From the NCBI RefSeq assembly GCF_030272615.1, contig NC_081406.1, forward strand, positions 403,777,439-403,841,438: 64,000 nucleotides of DNA, in the 5' to 3' direction. Positions 45,126-55,601 of this stretch are shown here, in pieces. Under the pieces are notes generated by a model. The model did no database searches. It was given only the letters and a program-made list of their open reading frames with translations, and was not told the DNA's origin. Position numbers and translations under genes: made by a program. Each line of letters opens with the position of its first letter. The stretch's first letter is position 1. Origin of the DNA: Cryptomeria japonica. Taxonomy: Eukaryota; Streptophyta; Pinopsida; Cupressales; Cupressaceae.

Positions 45126-48052
45126 ATTTTAATTCTTTGGATCCAGCCTCTTCCCACATTTTGTGATCTTCTTAAGGTAGCCTTCATATTTGTAAGTAAC
45201 TGCATTAAATATAGTATCCCTAAGCACCATCTCCATCTTAATCAGGTTCTCTAACTGGTCAATTGTTTCATTCATATCTAGGGTATCTGTTTGCGCGAGA
45301 CTTAGAGCTGCACTAAGTAAAGCCTTACATTCTAAGATCCATACACTTTTATCCTTGATAATCCCTACGTCATCAACCAAACTAGGAATCTCATTCTACA
45401 AAATCTCATGGAAATCCTGGAACTCTTCCTTCAACTCTTTAGTATACTTCTCATGAATTTCAATTAATTTTGTTATCCTTCTGACAGTCTTTTCTTTCAA
45501 TGCCTTATTCTATAATAACAAATTGAGTCTGTCATGAATCCTTTGGTTAGAAACCAAATTATCCATGTTCTTTTGATACACACCCTGGAACTCATCTAGA
45601 ACCTTTTCTAAATTTTCAATCTCCTTGTCATGAATACACATGCAGCATCCATCTTGATAGTTTTCATTTGCTTCTTCATCTTATTTTGTTCCAAGCCTAG
45701 CTTCTAAAACTTCCTTTTCCATTGGGCACTAGAATCAGTGATTTGTGGTACTGGATGTCCTCCTCTTTTTAAAACTTCTTCATAAAATGCTTTTTCAGAA
45801 AGTTCCTATTTCAACTGACCCTTATTAAACCTAGAAATGTCAATCCCTATATCCACAATGACCATAGGATCCACCTCTCCAACTTTCAACCTCATCATAT
45901 GACCAAAAGCCTTATCTACATCTATTATCTTAGGTCTCTTATTGGGAGGGTCTAAGGCCCATAGAAACATTTCTTCCTCATTTGGATCATACCTTGATCC
46001 AATAAAAATATCTTTTACTTCTTGGATATCTAATTTTATATCCCTATTATCTGAGTGCAACAAAGAATCAAAAATAAACAAGGCAATCAAGTCCCATCCT
46101 GGAAACACAATTATACCAGCCTCCACTAGTAATTGCCTCCCCTTCTATGGGGTCATATTCTCAACTTCTACATTGATGTCTTCCTTCAACCTCCTCTTCA
46201 TTTCTGCTTCATTCTCAGGGGTAATATTTGGCACTCCTTCCCTTAACTTCTTACCTTTGAAGTGATACAAGAATGATTGGAATACTTTAGATTTTATGAA
46301 TTGATCATCTGATACAAAAGTGGTGTGCTCAATCATTCTATCACCTATCTCTGCATTCAAGATTGTGATTAACTTGTCCTATGCATCAGGCTCTTCTTCT
46401 CTATTAGGTACTTGTAATTTTGACACAACTTCATTCTCCCCTGAGTCACTTTCTACACGTTCCTCTTCTTCACATTGGAGGTCCTCCAGCCTTTGTTTTT
46501 TCTCCTGTAACCTTCTCTCCAAATATTCTATCACGTTAGTCAATTCTTCCACTTCCTTATTTCTGCACCGATCTTCCATATCATCAGTAAAATGGATATA
46601 ACCTTTTATGGCTTATCCTCTCCTACATATGTTTATATATCCCTCAGGATCATAATTCTTCCTGGGTGTGTGTAACAACAAATTGTATTCATCTACTAAC
46701 TTTCTGTCAATAGCTTCATAAGCCCTAGTTGATACAATCCTGAAATCTCCAAAGTTCCTGGCAAAAAGGTCTGCTTACGTGGATCCCCAAAGTGACAATA
46801 ATTGGAAACACTAAGTTGTCTAACAATTTCTAAAAATGCAATATGATCAGGTGTCGGTTTAGGCAATACATATGGTTAACCCTCAAAATCGAACACTCTA
46901 ACAAAAGTGAAATTGGCACAGGAAAACCAATCACCCTAATTATGATTCACTTTGGTGTTATGGTGCTCCAATGGCTGAAGAAACTTCTTAATGGTTTCTA
47001 AAAAGGATCTTCCAATAGTTTCATTATACATTCTGAACAAGGGTTTGATGAAAAATTCTTCAAACTTCACATAATGGGAACTCACATACCTAGAATCCCA
47101 TAAAGAAACCCATAGCTGCACAGGTTGCTCCTATCCATCCTTTCCAAACTAGTTTACTCTCAAACCCTCTGGCCAAAATCATTTCAATTGACCATAAATC
47201 AATATTATACACATTAACAGAGAATAATGCTTGAAATTCTTATCAGGATTGTTCTTCATGTTCAAAAAACCCTCATGCAATCTATCTGCCAGATATACAG
47301 TGAAATCAAATGCTCTTGGCTCATGCCTTTGGATATCAGCCTACCAAAACTAGCGATCCCATTCTTGGTATGTCTGGAGCCTTGACTCCTCCCACCTTTC
47401 CACAATCCATGTAGGTATATTGGAAATATTTCTTGAAAATGTTAATATCGTAAAGCGACTCATCCTCCTCTGTCAGCCTTCCCTTTTTAGCCTTATGAAA
47501 CAACAAATTCCAACCTTGATATGTGGTGTCCATCTTTCTATATTCCTCCTCCAATTCTTCAAAATATAGAGGCACCTCCACCTCAGAATCCAAACCAAAG
47601 ACTTCTTAAATCGTTGTTGTTGCGAAATGAATGAAAGCAGTCCCGTCAGGCAACAAGATACATCTTTTGGCACCATCATAATTTCTAACCATGAGCTTGA
47701 GCAAGTCCATATTTACGAACACATTGGGGACCGTGATTTTACCTAGACCAGTGCTCCATGGGTTAGAGATAGGCATTGGGTCATTTATCCTTATGTAATG
47801 GAACAAGAACAATTCATGTCCTCTCACTCTTGTCCATACATCGTGAATCTCTTTGTACCTATCCTCCAACTATTCACAAATTGGAAAATTGGTCTTCAAC
47901 CTTCTAGACTTAGCTCCCAGAGAACTCATCTGATTGATCATATCTTGATTTAGCTTCCTTTATTTGGCAGCCTCCCCTACTTTTGATTTTTTATATGTAT
48001 CACTGGATATTTCTGTGACTTTCCTTTTTCCTTTTGCAGTCAAACCCTCCAT
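45126..48052 (-). pseudogene. LTR-encoded ORF of gypsy D, 5' LTR copy (unrecognised)
   Basis: Second copy of the ORF at 23348-26308, starting MEGLTAKGKRKVTEISSDTY at 48052. Open pieces include LEDRYKEIHDVWTRVRGHEL, LYDINIFKKYFQYTYMDCGK, LWVSLWDSRYVSSHYVKFEE, ERRLQEKKQRLEDLQCEEEE and MNETIDQLENLIKMEMVLRD. Stops mostly fall at different places from the other copy, so both decayed separately from an open ancestor. In the RNA of the element this would be the first ORF, upstream of the primer site and gag. Function unknown. Confidence 0.7.
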
Positions 48053-48153
48053 TTTGCAAATCCTTTGTTCTGTACTCTGCAACTTCAATTATCACTCTAG
48101 AGATATCAAACCACTTTTTTCTTAATTTGTGAAAAATAACATGCACGGGACCC

Positions 48154-48163
48154 TATATATAAG
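48154..48163 (-). promoter_or_regulatory. TATA box of gypsy D 5' LTR
   Basis: The minus strand reads CTTATATATAGGGTCCC, about 100 bp upstream of the ORF start at 48052. Conserved with 26411-26420. Confidence 0.5.
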
Positions 48164-49927
48164 TTCATTCTCTATTATAGCTAACATCTGGAAAAAATCT
48201 TGGTTAGATTTGCTTCGTGCGATTTTAGGCCTGTCCGTTGGATGCATTAAATAATGGCTATCATGTTTGTTTTCACACCAAATTTCTGAACGTCTAATGA
48301 GTGTAACTTGGCCTAAAAATTTAATTTTTTGGCACCACCCGTAATTTACATCTCTTTAAGTCCTTTATACCTTTTGATGGGCATATGTCACCCCGTCAGG
48401 TCCATCTTCGTGTCTCATCAGTACATGGTATGCCTATGGATCCATCTTTCTTTCCTCTATGGCATTCTGCCCATCGGGTATCAGCATAACTCACTTTATG
48501 TCTCTCTGATGAGCCAATAACATTGACTTCATACTTGTGCATCCTTTTATTTCTCCAATCTATTGGCATATATTTCCTTGACAGATCCCCCTGCTCGCAT
48601 CCATCTCCACTTTCTCATTGGGAATTGGTATAACAAAAATGTCTCTTCCTGATGAGCTGATGATGTCTTGATGACTTCAGCTTTGATTGGTGTAACATAT
48701 CTCGATCAACTCTCCTTTTGTTCTGGCTTTTCTTTTGTTTTCACGGTCCATCAGTATAACTCTCCCCGATACTCCCGCCTTCAGTTCTACTCTTACTTAA
48801 TCCATCGGGTATCGGCCTAATTCATTTTATGTCCCTCCAATGATCCAATGATCTCAACATTTCAATCTGCATTCTACCTAAGCTTTCTGCTTTATCGGTA
48901 TAACTCTCCCCAAAGACCTCCTTGCAATTCACCATTTGTTGTAACAACCTCATCGAGATTCAACATAGCATGAAATTCCTCCTTCCGACATCCCGATAAG
49001 TCTTCAATCGGTGTTATTTTGTCGGTATAACTTATACTGATATCCCCATGAGCACTTTTATCTTCATCGGGGGTTAGAATAGCCCTTTTCTGTTCTTCCC
49101 AAATTCCCAATATTACTCCGTTGCACTTTTATGCTTTATACCTCCAAGTCAGCTTTATCGGTATAGGTAGTACCGATGGTTCTGCCTTCCGATTCTCCAT
49201 GTCATCAGGGATCGGCCTAACAGTTTCTACACTATCTTGATGTGGTCCTTTTCTCTGATGGACCTGCCTTCAGTTCCTTTTAGTCATGGGTATCAGGATA
49301 GAGTTTTTCATCATTACAAGTCACATCGATAGCCTCATCGGCTATCGGTATAACAAGTTTTACACTTCCTCGATAAGCCAATGCATGCCGATAGAAAACA
49401 CCCTCCTTCTTCCTCATCGAAACAAGCTATCTAGATGGTATAAATTTCCCAAGAGTGTGCATCGTGCTAAATATCATTTAAGTGCTCCAATGATTCCACC
49501 TTCTGATTTATCGGTAAATTTTATGTCAATAATCCTTCTTTTGCTTGCCAATACTATTTCATCAGGAATACTTATGCCAATAATTGAAATTTTTTAGTTT
49601 TGAACAAATGAGCCATCCACCATGAATAATAGTGATCCCAGCTATCCCATAGGGTTTGATACATACTAGAAAACAATCTTAGATTATACCATAATGACTT
49701 CTCCATTGATAAATTCTCCCATACTAGATTCCTTGTGTAGTCTATACTTAGTGCATGCCCTTAGTGTGCCCAAGTGATACCTTGACATTCCTTAAACAAC
49801 TAATCCTTAGAGAACTTTACTCATGCTAATAAGGTTCTTGCACATGCAAACCAGCAGTAAATGCTCATATGATAGGAGAAAAGGCCTCCATATAGCACAA
49901 AATGTTCTATAAAAAGATGTGCTAATA

Positions 49928-49932
49928 GTGTC
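49928..49932 (+). repeat. 5-bp target duplication GTGTC of gypsy D (right)
   Basis: Exact partner of 22345-22349. Confidence 0.9.
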
Positions 49933-52246
49933 AATTGCCAAAACCTTTATCGGGGAATCAGTTTTACCTGCCGGTATGGACTCAGTTGCTTTTACCTTTT
50001 CCATCTCAACCTATTTTGCACTAGTGGCTTTGCCACTTGTTGCAGTGTTGGTTACTGTCGGTGGAGTATTATCCACAATATTTCCAATGTCTTGTAAATT
50101 GCCTTTTTCAAAAATGGTTTGTGTCAGTACAAACTGTACACTCTCCTTAGTTTCTGGTTGTGTTTGAGTATCTATAGTTACTATCGGTTGTGTCTGAATT
50201 GGAGTTGAACTACCCAAAATACCTTTCCCTTTTCATTTGTCAGGAATAGTGGAAGATGTTTCCCTTGCAAATTCTTCTTGAGATGTGAGAAAGTCTGGGT
50301 TTTTTGGAAAGAATTTGGTCCATCCCTTACTAGTCTCATTTATCACCTCATTTACTCTCCCCATCATAAGGCTTATCTGCTAGGATTTATAGCACCACAC
50401 AATTCCAAAAGTTCTACTTCTTTGATCTCCCTATTTCTCTTGATAGCATCAAGTCTCCTAGCCTCAAGTTTATTATACAAGGATACAAGTATCTCCTTCA
50501 ATATTTCAACTAAGGCTTTCTTATAAATGTCTATATACAACAAAATAGCCTCTTCTAATTCATTTTTCTCATTCTCTTCTAAATCTTCATAATACTTTGA
50601 GATATTTTTCAATATTCCATCTTTTGTAATTTTATCAATATGCTCAACACAAGTCATTATGGTCTTACCAGTTCTAGTATCATCACCCTTCTTCTTTTTG
50701 CTTGTGGTTGCCAGTGTGACCGGTTTCCTCTTTTGTATAGGCTTCCTTGTCAGTGGTGGAGGTGCAGTAGGCTTAGTTGCCTTTCTAACAAGTCTCCTCC
50801 TAGGCTCTACCTTCTTCTGCTCTACCGGTGGTTTTACCATATTCTTCCTTTGTACCCTTCTAAAAGCCAGAGGTTCATTATCCTTGGAATCAGAATCAGA
50901 ATCAGAAGTGATAGGGGAAATGTGAACTTGTGGCTTCTTCACTTCTACAATACCAACCTCTGTCGGTTTAGCTGCCTGTTTGGATTTTGAACCTAGTTGA
51001 GTGTTTATTTTATAAATCACATCTTGTACATATGCAGACATCTTTTCTATTTTCTTCTATCTTCTCTTCCTATTAAAATTGGTTTTCACTTCAAGAGCCT
51101 TCTCTTGTGTTGTGCCAAAATGCTTTATTTTATCATCTAATGGGGAATCTAACAACATCTTTGCATGGAGCTTAAAAATGCTATCATCCACCTCATATCC
51201 AAGCTCAGTAATCCAAATTTGCCTAGGTTGAACTGCTTCCATAAGAGTTTCATCAGTTTTTACCCTGAATAGATATCAGTGGAATACTTCTCCACAATGT
51301 TCTTTGATATTATCTCTCTTTTCCTCATGTTTTCTTGAAATGCCTTAAAATACCCGCAAAGTTTCTCATCTCTGCCGGTACCAAGATCGATGATTTCTTC
51401 CTTGATCTATATAACTACTAGTATGTCATGAGCCCAATACTTCTTCCCTAGATCAGGTAGCTCATTCAGGATGTAAAGCATTAAACAAACAATCAAGTTT
51501 CCATATCTAAAAGTGCCTTTCTTGATTCCTTTGATATTGCCAAGGTTTAACATCAACTCACTCCTCATCCATTCATATAAATCATACTTCACATTGTTCC
51601 TTAGCATCTAATATGCACCATGAATTCATGAACTAGCAACAAAATTCAATCAGTTGGATTGAGTTACCTTGTAACCTATTATCATGCTTGTAAACTTTAT
51701 ATTTGTGTCGGTTATTGTGCTTATCCTCATTGATCTATTATCAAGTGTTGCATCGGTGAGTTTCTCGACCTCTGTGTTGGAAATTTTCTTGCCAGGTTCT
51801 TGTCCAACCTTGGGTAAGTCGGTGACAGCTTGAATAGCCTCCTTCATGATCATGTAAGGCCTATCTAGCCAAATAAATTCATTGTGAATCCTACTTAGAA
51901 CGTATCTGATAACCTCATCTTTGAATTCTAGTATGTATAGAATACCAGTTAACCCTAGATCCTCAATTGCTCTGTATTCTGATTTGATGGTTCTAGAGTC
52001 TCCCAGTATCATGGATTGATACATGCTTTTCATGTCCTTTGTGCCCAAATCCTCAAGGGTGCAATGAATGTATGCCCTCACATCTTCAACATACATTACA
52101 TCATGAGGAACCCTAGAAAATGCTCTCGTCAAGTCTTCCTTTTTAGAAATTTTGGGAACCTCCTTAAAAAGTGGCCTTAACCTATCCTTGACTTCGACAA
52201 TGGTGGGATTTGCAATAAAAGTAGGAGCTGAAGATCCAGATGCCAT
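49933..52246 (-). pseudogene. ORF2 of element C, N-terminal and middle part (unrecognised)
   Basis: The ATG at 52246 opens MASGSSAPTFIANPTIVEVK. A globular part follows: DLTRAFSRVPHDVMYVEDVR, DEVIRYVLSRIHNEFIWLDR and PYMIMKEAIQAVTDLPKVG, parallel to FVLSRVHDDFMWLEEQPFKI in B. One frame shift lies between 51407 and 51242. The middle is basic and proline-rich (KPTAPPPLTRKPIQKRKPVT) after an acidic SDSDSDSKDNEPLAFRR. Then a helical ISKYYEDLEENEKNELEEAI region and a Gln/Thr-rich linker up to the D insertion. It continues at 22344. Total about 1,000 codons. No catalytic motif. Confidence 0.75.
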
Positions 52247-52607
52247 TTCAAAAAATACCTGAAAGTGAATGGCGGTGGAAGATTGAGTACTTCAGATAAT
52301 TGCTCGAAATCCTTTCACAATGATTTTTCTTGCTCTTAACTCGCCTTTACTTCACTTTGAATGCTTGAATACTTGGTGAGTGAAAATGAATTCACTTACC
52401 CCCTTTTAACAATGAATAAAACCCTAATTTTCTATAATAAATGCTTCACCAACAACCCTACGGATGCTGGTTTCATAGTCATGTGACAGGTGAACCTTCA
52501 TTGATGATGAAAACAACTCACTAGATCTCTTTCAGATCTCCTTAAGTCTCTTCTGGGGTAATATACAAAATTTAGCAATGACTTTGCCAACCCCTAAGGC
52601 TTATGCC
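52247..52607 (-). other. Spacer between ORF1 and ORF2 of element C
   Basis: About 360 bp without a gene, the counterpart of 35260-35755 in B. No convincing splice signal. Confidence 0.45.
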
Positions 52608-53747
52608 TCAGTTACTGGTGGAATTTCCTATCAGTGGAGGAATACCCTGTTCTACTAGTGGAGTTACCAGTGTAGATCCATCTCCACTTGATTCTTCATA
52701 TTTTCTAACCCATCTCTTTGTGTGATCTTGTTGTATTTCATCTACCTTTTTCTTTCCTTTCTCATTATCTTTATCATTATTAACCGGTTGAGTCTTGTTT
52801 CTGTAATACTTAATAATATGACTTATTTTGTTCCATGCATAACATGTAACATTGTTCTTCTGAATTACTTTGACATATCCAGTATAATTTCTTGACCTAC
52901 AATGATTAGCAAAATGTCCAAACTTTCCACATGCATGACATTTAACATTCATTCTGCAATCTTCTAATCTATGACCATATTTCTTGCAATTTGTGCATTG
53001 ACAGGGAACCGAGTTGTAGTTTTGATTTGCTTTATTTCTACATTGTTTAGCCATATGCCCAAATTTATTGCAAACAAAACATCTACCATTGAATTTATAA
53101 GCATTAGATTACCTTACCGGTTTCCTCTATTCTAATGAGTTCTACATACTAGTTATCTGATCTTCATTTGCAGTACCGAAGCTTTCACCTTGTACAAATC
53201 CAAGTCTTCTAGAATCATCAATTTGTCTTTGTCTTTTCAATAAGTCATCCAATTGTGCAGCACTGATCCTAAACATTTCTCTATACTCACTTGCAATAGT
53301 CAGATCATCTCTTAAATTAGTTATTTGTCTTTCAAGTTCTTGTTCATTGTTCTAGGAGTGTGCCAAATCAGTTCTCAATAGATTATTCTCATGAGTCAAT
53401 TTGCCACCTTCATCAAATTTGTTTTTCAGAGATATAACAAGATTATCTTCCTTCTTCTTTCTATCCTCAATATCTTTTGATAACCTCATAGTCAGATCTT
53501 GCATTTCATTCTTCATGAGCATGTTTGCTTGACTTAGTTTCTAACATTGTTCCTTAAGAGCATTCTTCTCCTCATCATCCGGTTTCTGCAAAAGTTCTTT
53601 TCTCTTGGCTTGAGCAGATGATAACCTTTCTTGCAAGATAAGAATGAATTCATTTGTAGAATTCAATTCTTCTTGTAATTTCAAGTTATTCATCCTTTCA
53701 GTATCATAATCCTCAAGAGCCATCTCAAGTTGCTTCTCCATAGCCAT
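52608..53747 (-). pseudogene. ORF1 of element C: coiled-coil and zinc-knuckle protein
   Basis: Starts MAMEKQLEMALEDYDTERMN at 53747, the first ATG after the primer site, and stays in one frame for 380 codons with a few stops. First half: heptad-rich coiled coil (LKLQEELNSTNEFILILQER, MRLSKDIEDRKKKEDNLVIS, DLLKRQRQIDDSRRLGLVQ). Second half: knuckles CFVCNKFGHMAKQC, CTNCKKYGHRLEDC and CHACGKFGHFANHC (all C-X2-C-X4-H-X4-C) plus a degenerate CYAWNKISHIIKYY. Ends with a hydrophilic tail at 52608. Same plan as ORF1 of B. Inferred Gag-like RNA-binding protein. Confidence 0.8.
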
Positions 53748-53807
53748 GTTCAAATATTCTAGTTTCAGGATCTTCCTCAAGTTGATAAACTTCTTCTGAG
53801 GTACCAA

Positions 53808-53819
53808 GCTCTGATACCA
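53808..53819 (-). promoter_or_regulatory. Primer-binding site of element C
   Basis: The minus strand reads TGGTATCAGAGC, the exact initiator-Met tRNA type site, 2 bp from the LTR end (53822). Confidence 0.92.
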
Positions 53820-53821
53820 AT

Positions 53822-54733
53822 TGTTGGGATCCAAGAACACTGAGAGGGGGGGTGAATCAGTGTTCTGCTGATATGAATAGTTTTTATCCTTTTATACCAT
53901 GCATGTATAAACCAGTAAACAAATAAGCATATAACAAGAAGCAAATAAACGATCCACATAAATGAACACCATAACACACATAATTTATACATGGAAAACC
54001 TCAATGAGGAAAAACCATGGTGGAATTTGTGACCCACAATATCAGTTCACTGGCCATATGAAAAGATATTACATATAATAGGGGCCTGCACTTGCACGAA
54101 GGCATGCTACCTAGAGCATACTACTCATCACTAAAGAGCCTCACTGACTACAAGCTTTCTGCTAAAGTAAATTACTGAAAATGAACTCAAGAATGCATCT
54201 ACTATGCCAAATAGAGTTCCAGTTTTGTCTCTGCTCTGTGCCGGGTTCATAAACTCTGAACTACTATTGGTATCTCTTTTCCTCCAAGAATGCTTTCCAA
54301 GCTATCTACAAAAAATTTCCTGATATAACACTCACATACAAAATGATCTTCATACATATATTTCATATCATACAGTTCTGCTATATTCTCCTATATCCAC
54401 ATTACATGTCATCTCACATCATATCAAAAATAACCTAGCAGACTGACCTATATACCTATTACAAATGATATGCCTTATGTCGTCTTAAAATAAATTTACA
54501 AAGATATTCAATGTTGGCCTTGACAATATTTACAAAATGATTTAGTAAGTAAATCCTCCTTGATGTCGGATTCCAATGAAGTATTGATGTTGATGTCGGT
54601 GTCAGTGTAGCCCTGAATGCTCCAAAGTCGGTATCTGTCGGTATATATCTCCTGGTGTCAGTTTATGACTTCCATCAGATCTTGTTGCCATCAATGACAA
54701 CAAAATGAATCCAATGAGTGTCAATTGCAAACA
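53822..54733 (-). mobile_element. 5' LTR of element C
   Basis: On the plus strand it starts TGTTGGGATCCAAGAACACT and ends CAATTGCAAACA. Matches 20428-21329 throughout with substitutions. ACATAT at 54735-54740 pairs with 20422-20427. Confidence 0.9.
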
Positions 54734-55017
54734 CACATATGTACAGACATACATATATAATATGTGTTTATGTATGTATATATGCATATCTATAGTTATA
54801 TATATATATATATATGTATTTATGTTTGTATACATGCATGTCCCTCTTCTTTGCCTCTCTCTCTCTTGTCTTCCTTCCCCCATCACCATATTTTTCTATT
54901 CTGAGCCCTAATTATTCTCCTTCAGTTCTATCTCATCTCTCTCCACCTCACACTTCTCACCCTTTTCTCCTTCTCATTCTCTCTCGACCTCATGTCTCTC
55001 ACCCTCTTCTCCTTCTC

Positions 55018-55018
<1 letters not shown>

Positions 55019-55068
<50 letters not shown>
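55019..55068 (+). repeat. CT dinucleotide microsatellite
   Basis: About 25 uninterrupted CT units inside a longer C/T-rich stretch (54840-55230). Confidence 0.95.
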
Positions 55069-55071
<3 letters not shown>

Positions 55072-55248
55072 TATCCCTTTCTCTCTCTATCTCTAACTCT
55101 CTCTCCCTCCCCCTCTCCTTATCCTATTCTATCCCTCTCTTCCTACTCCCTACTCTCTCTCTCTCTCTTCCTCTCCCTCTATTAATAATATTCTCACCCT
55201 CTCTCCCTCTATCTCTCTCTCCCCTTCTTATTTGGTTCCTAGTTTTAT

Positions 55249-55266
55249 ATAACCCGTACGGGTTAT
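55249..55266. repeat. 18-bp palindrome in element E
   Basis: ATAACCCGTACGGGTTAT, the same core as 20363-20382 in the left half of E. Confidence 0.85.
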
Positions 55267-55326
55267 GCAAAACTAAGGCCAAAACTTCTAGTTCTGCATA
55301 GCCCACAGGTTTCTAAAAAGTATAAT

Positions 55327-55417
55327 GTTCCTCAAAACTTGTACAGGTTTTGAGGAACTTTTGATTTTTTGTTATAAAATATAATTTTCCTCAAAACTAG
55401 TACGGGTTTTGAGGAAC
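55327..55417. repeat. Tandem hairpin-forming repeats in element E
   Basis: Two units of a near-perfect palindrome: GTTCCTCAAAACTTGT...GGTTTTGAGGAAC at 55327-55358 and TTCCTCAAAACTAGT...GGTTTTGAGGAA at 55387-55417. A third half-unit (GGGTTTTGAGGAACTTTT) lies at about 55441. Centres resemble GTACGGGT. Confidence 0.75.
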
Positions 55418-55601
55418 TTTTAATTTTTTATTATAAAATCGGGTTTTGAGGAACTTTTTGTTTTTTTAATTATTTTTTGCTAGGCTTGGTGTTACCAAGC
55501 CTAACACATTTTTGAATTTCCAAAACACACATGGGTTATGAAAATTTTCATTTTTTTTGCATGTGGCCACTTTTTTCCTCACCATCTTGGTGCACTTACC
55601 C

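Larger units (their letters stand above)
22350..49927 (-). mobile_element. Element D: Ty3/gypsy (Tat-like) element with 5.84-kb LTRs
   Basis: LTRs at 22350-28186 (3') and 44084-49927 (5') have the same content in the same orientation. Exact GTGTC duplications flank the pair. The primer site is at 44062-44080. Gag, protease, an RNase H domain, reverse transcriptase, RNase H and integrase follow in order on the minus strand. Element B (9,441 bp) is inserted in the first RNase H domain. Without B and its duplication the element is about 18.1 kb. The LTR outer ends read TA...(A)CA rather than TG...CA at the 5' side. All coding parts carry stops and frameshifts. Confidence 0.9.
44084..49927 (-). 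mobile_element. 5' LTR of gypsy D (5,844 bp)
   Basis: Partner of 22350-28186 with the same order: U3-like part with ATCGGTATAAC words (about 48170-49927), TATA box, ORF start at 48052, ORF end near 45126 and a 1-kb tail to 44084. It lies next to the primer site, so it is the 5' LTR. Confidence 0.88.
20428..54733 (-). mobile_element. Element C: two-ORF LTR retroelement without pol (split by D)
   Basis: It has two LTRs of about 902 and 912 bp in the same orientation, a perfect initiator-Met primer site next to the right LTR and a polypurine tract next to the left one, so it reads on the minus strand. ACATAT at 20422-20427 and 54735-54740 is the probable target duplication, 1 bp off the LTR end on the right. 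C's own internal sequence is 49933-53821 plus 21330-22349, about 4.9 kb; gypsy D fills the gap. It encodes ORF1 (coiled coil plus zinc knuckles) and ORF2, with no protease, reverse transcriptase or integrase. Confidence 0.85.
19395..55601. mobile_element. Element E: inverted-repeat transposon carrying the whole nest
   Basis: The left end is GGGTAAGTGCACCAAGATGG followed by TGA. The right end is the exact reverse complement over 23 bp. ATTT flanks both sides (19391-19394 and 55602-55605), a possible 4-bp target duplication, and satellite sequence is rejoined when it is removed. E itself is only about 1.9 kb (19395-20427 plus 54741-55601). The rest is element C and its contents. E has no transposase ORF. 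It carries palindromes around ACCCGTACGGGT in both halves, a T(n) tract near 19443 and microsatellites. The ends are related to those of element H. Superfamily unassigned. Confidence 0.75.
54741..55601. other. Right half of element E, no gene
   Basis: TA/TG-rich microsatellite (54741-54835), C/T-rich sequence with a pure CT run (about 55019-55068), palindromes (55249-55266, 55327-55358, 55387-55417) and the inverted end of E at 55579-55601. Open frames through the CT run are low complexity and not genes. Confidence 0.7.

Noticed and set aside
54814-55185. Ser/Leu/Pro-rich open frame
   Set aside because: It is a translation of the CT microsatellite and adjoining C/T-rich sequence.
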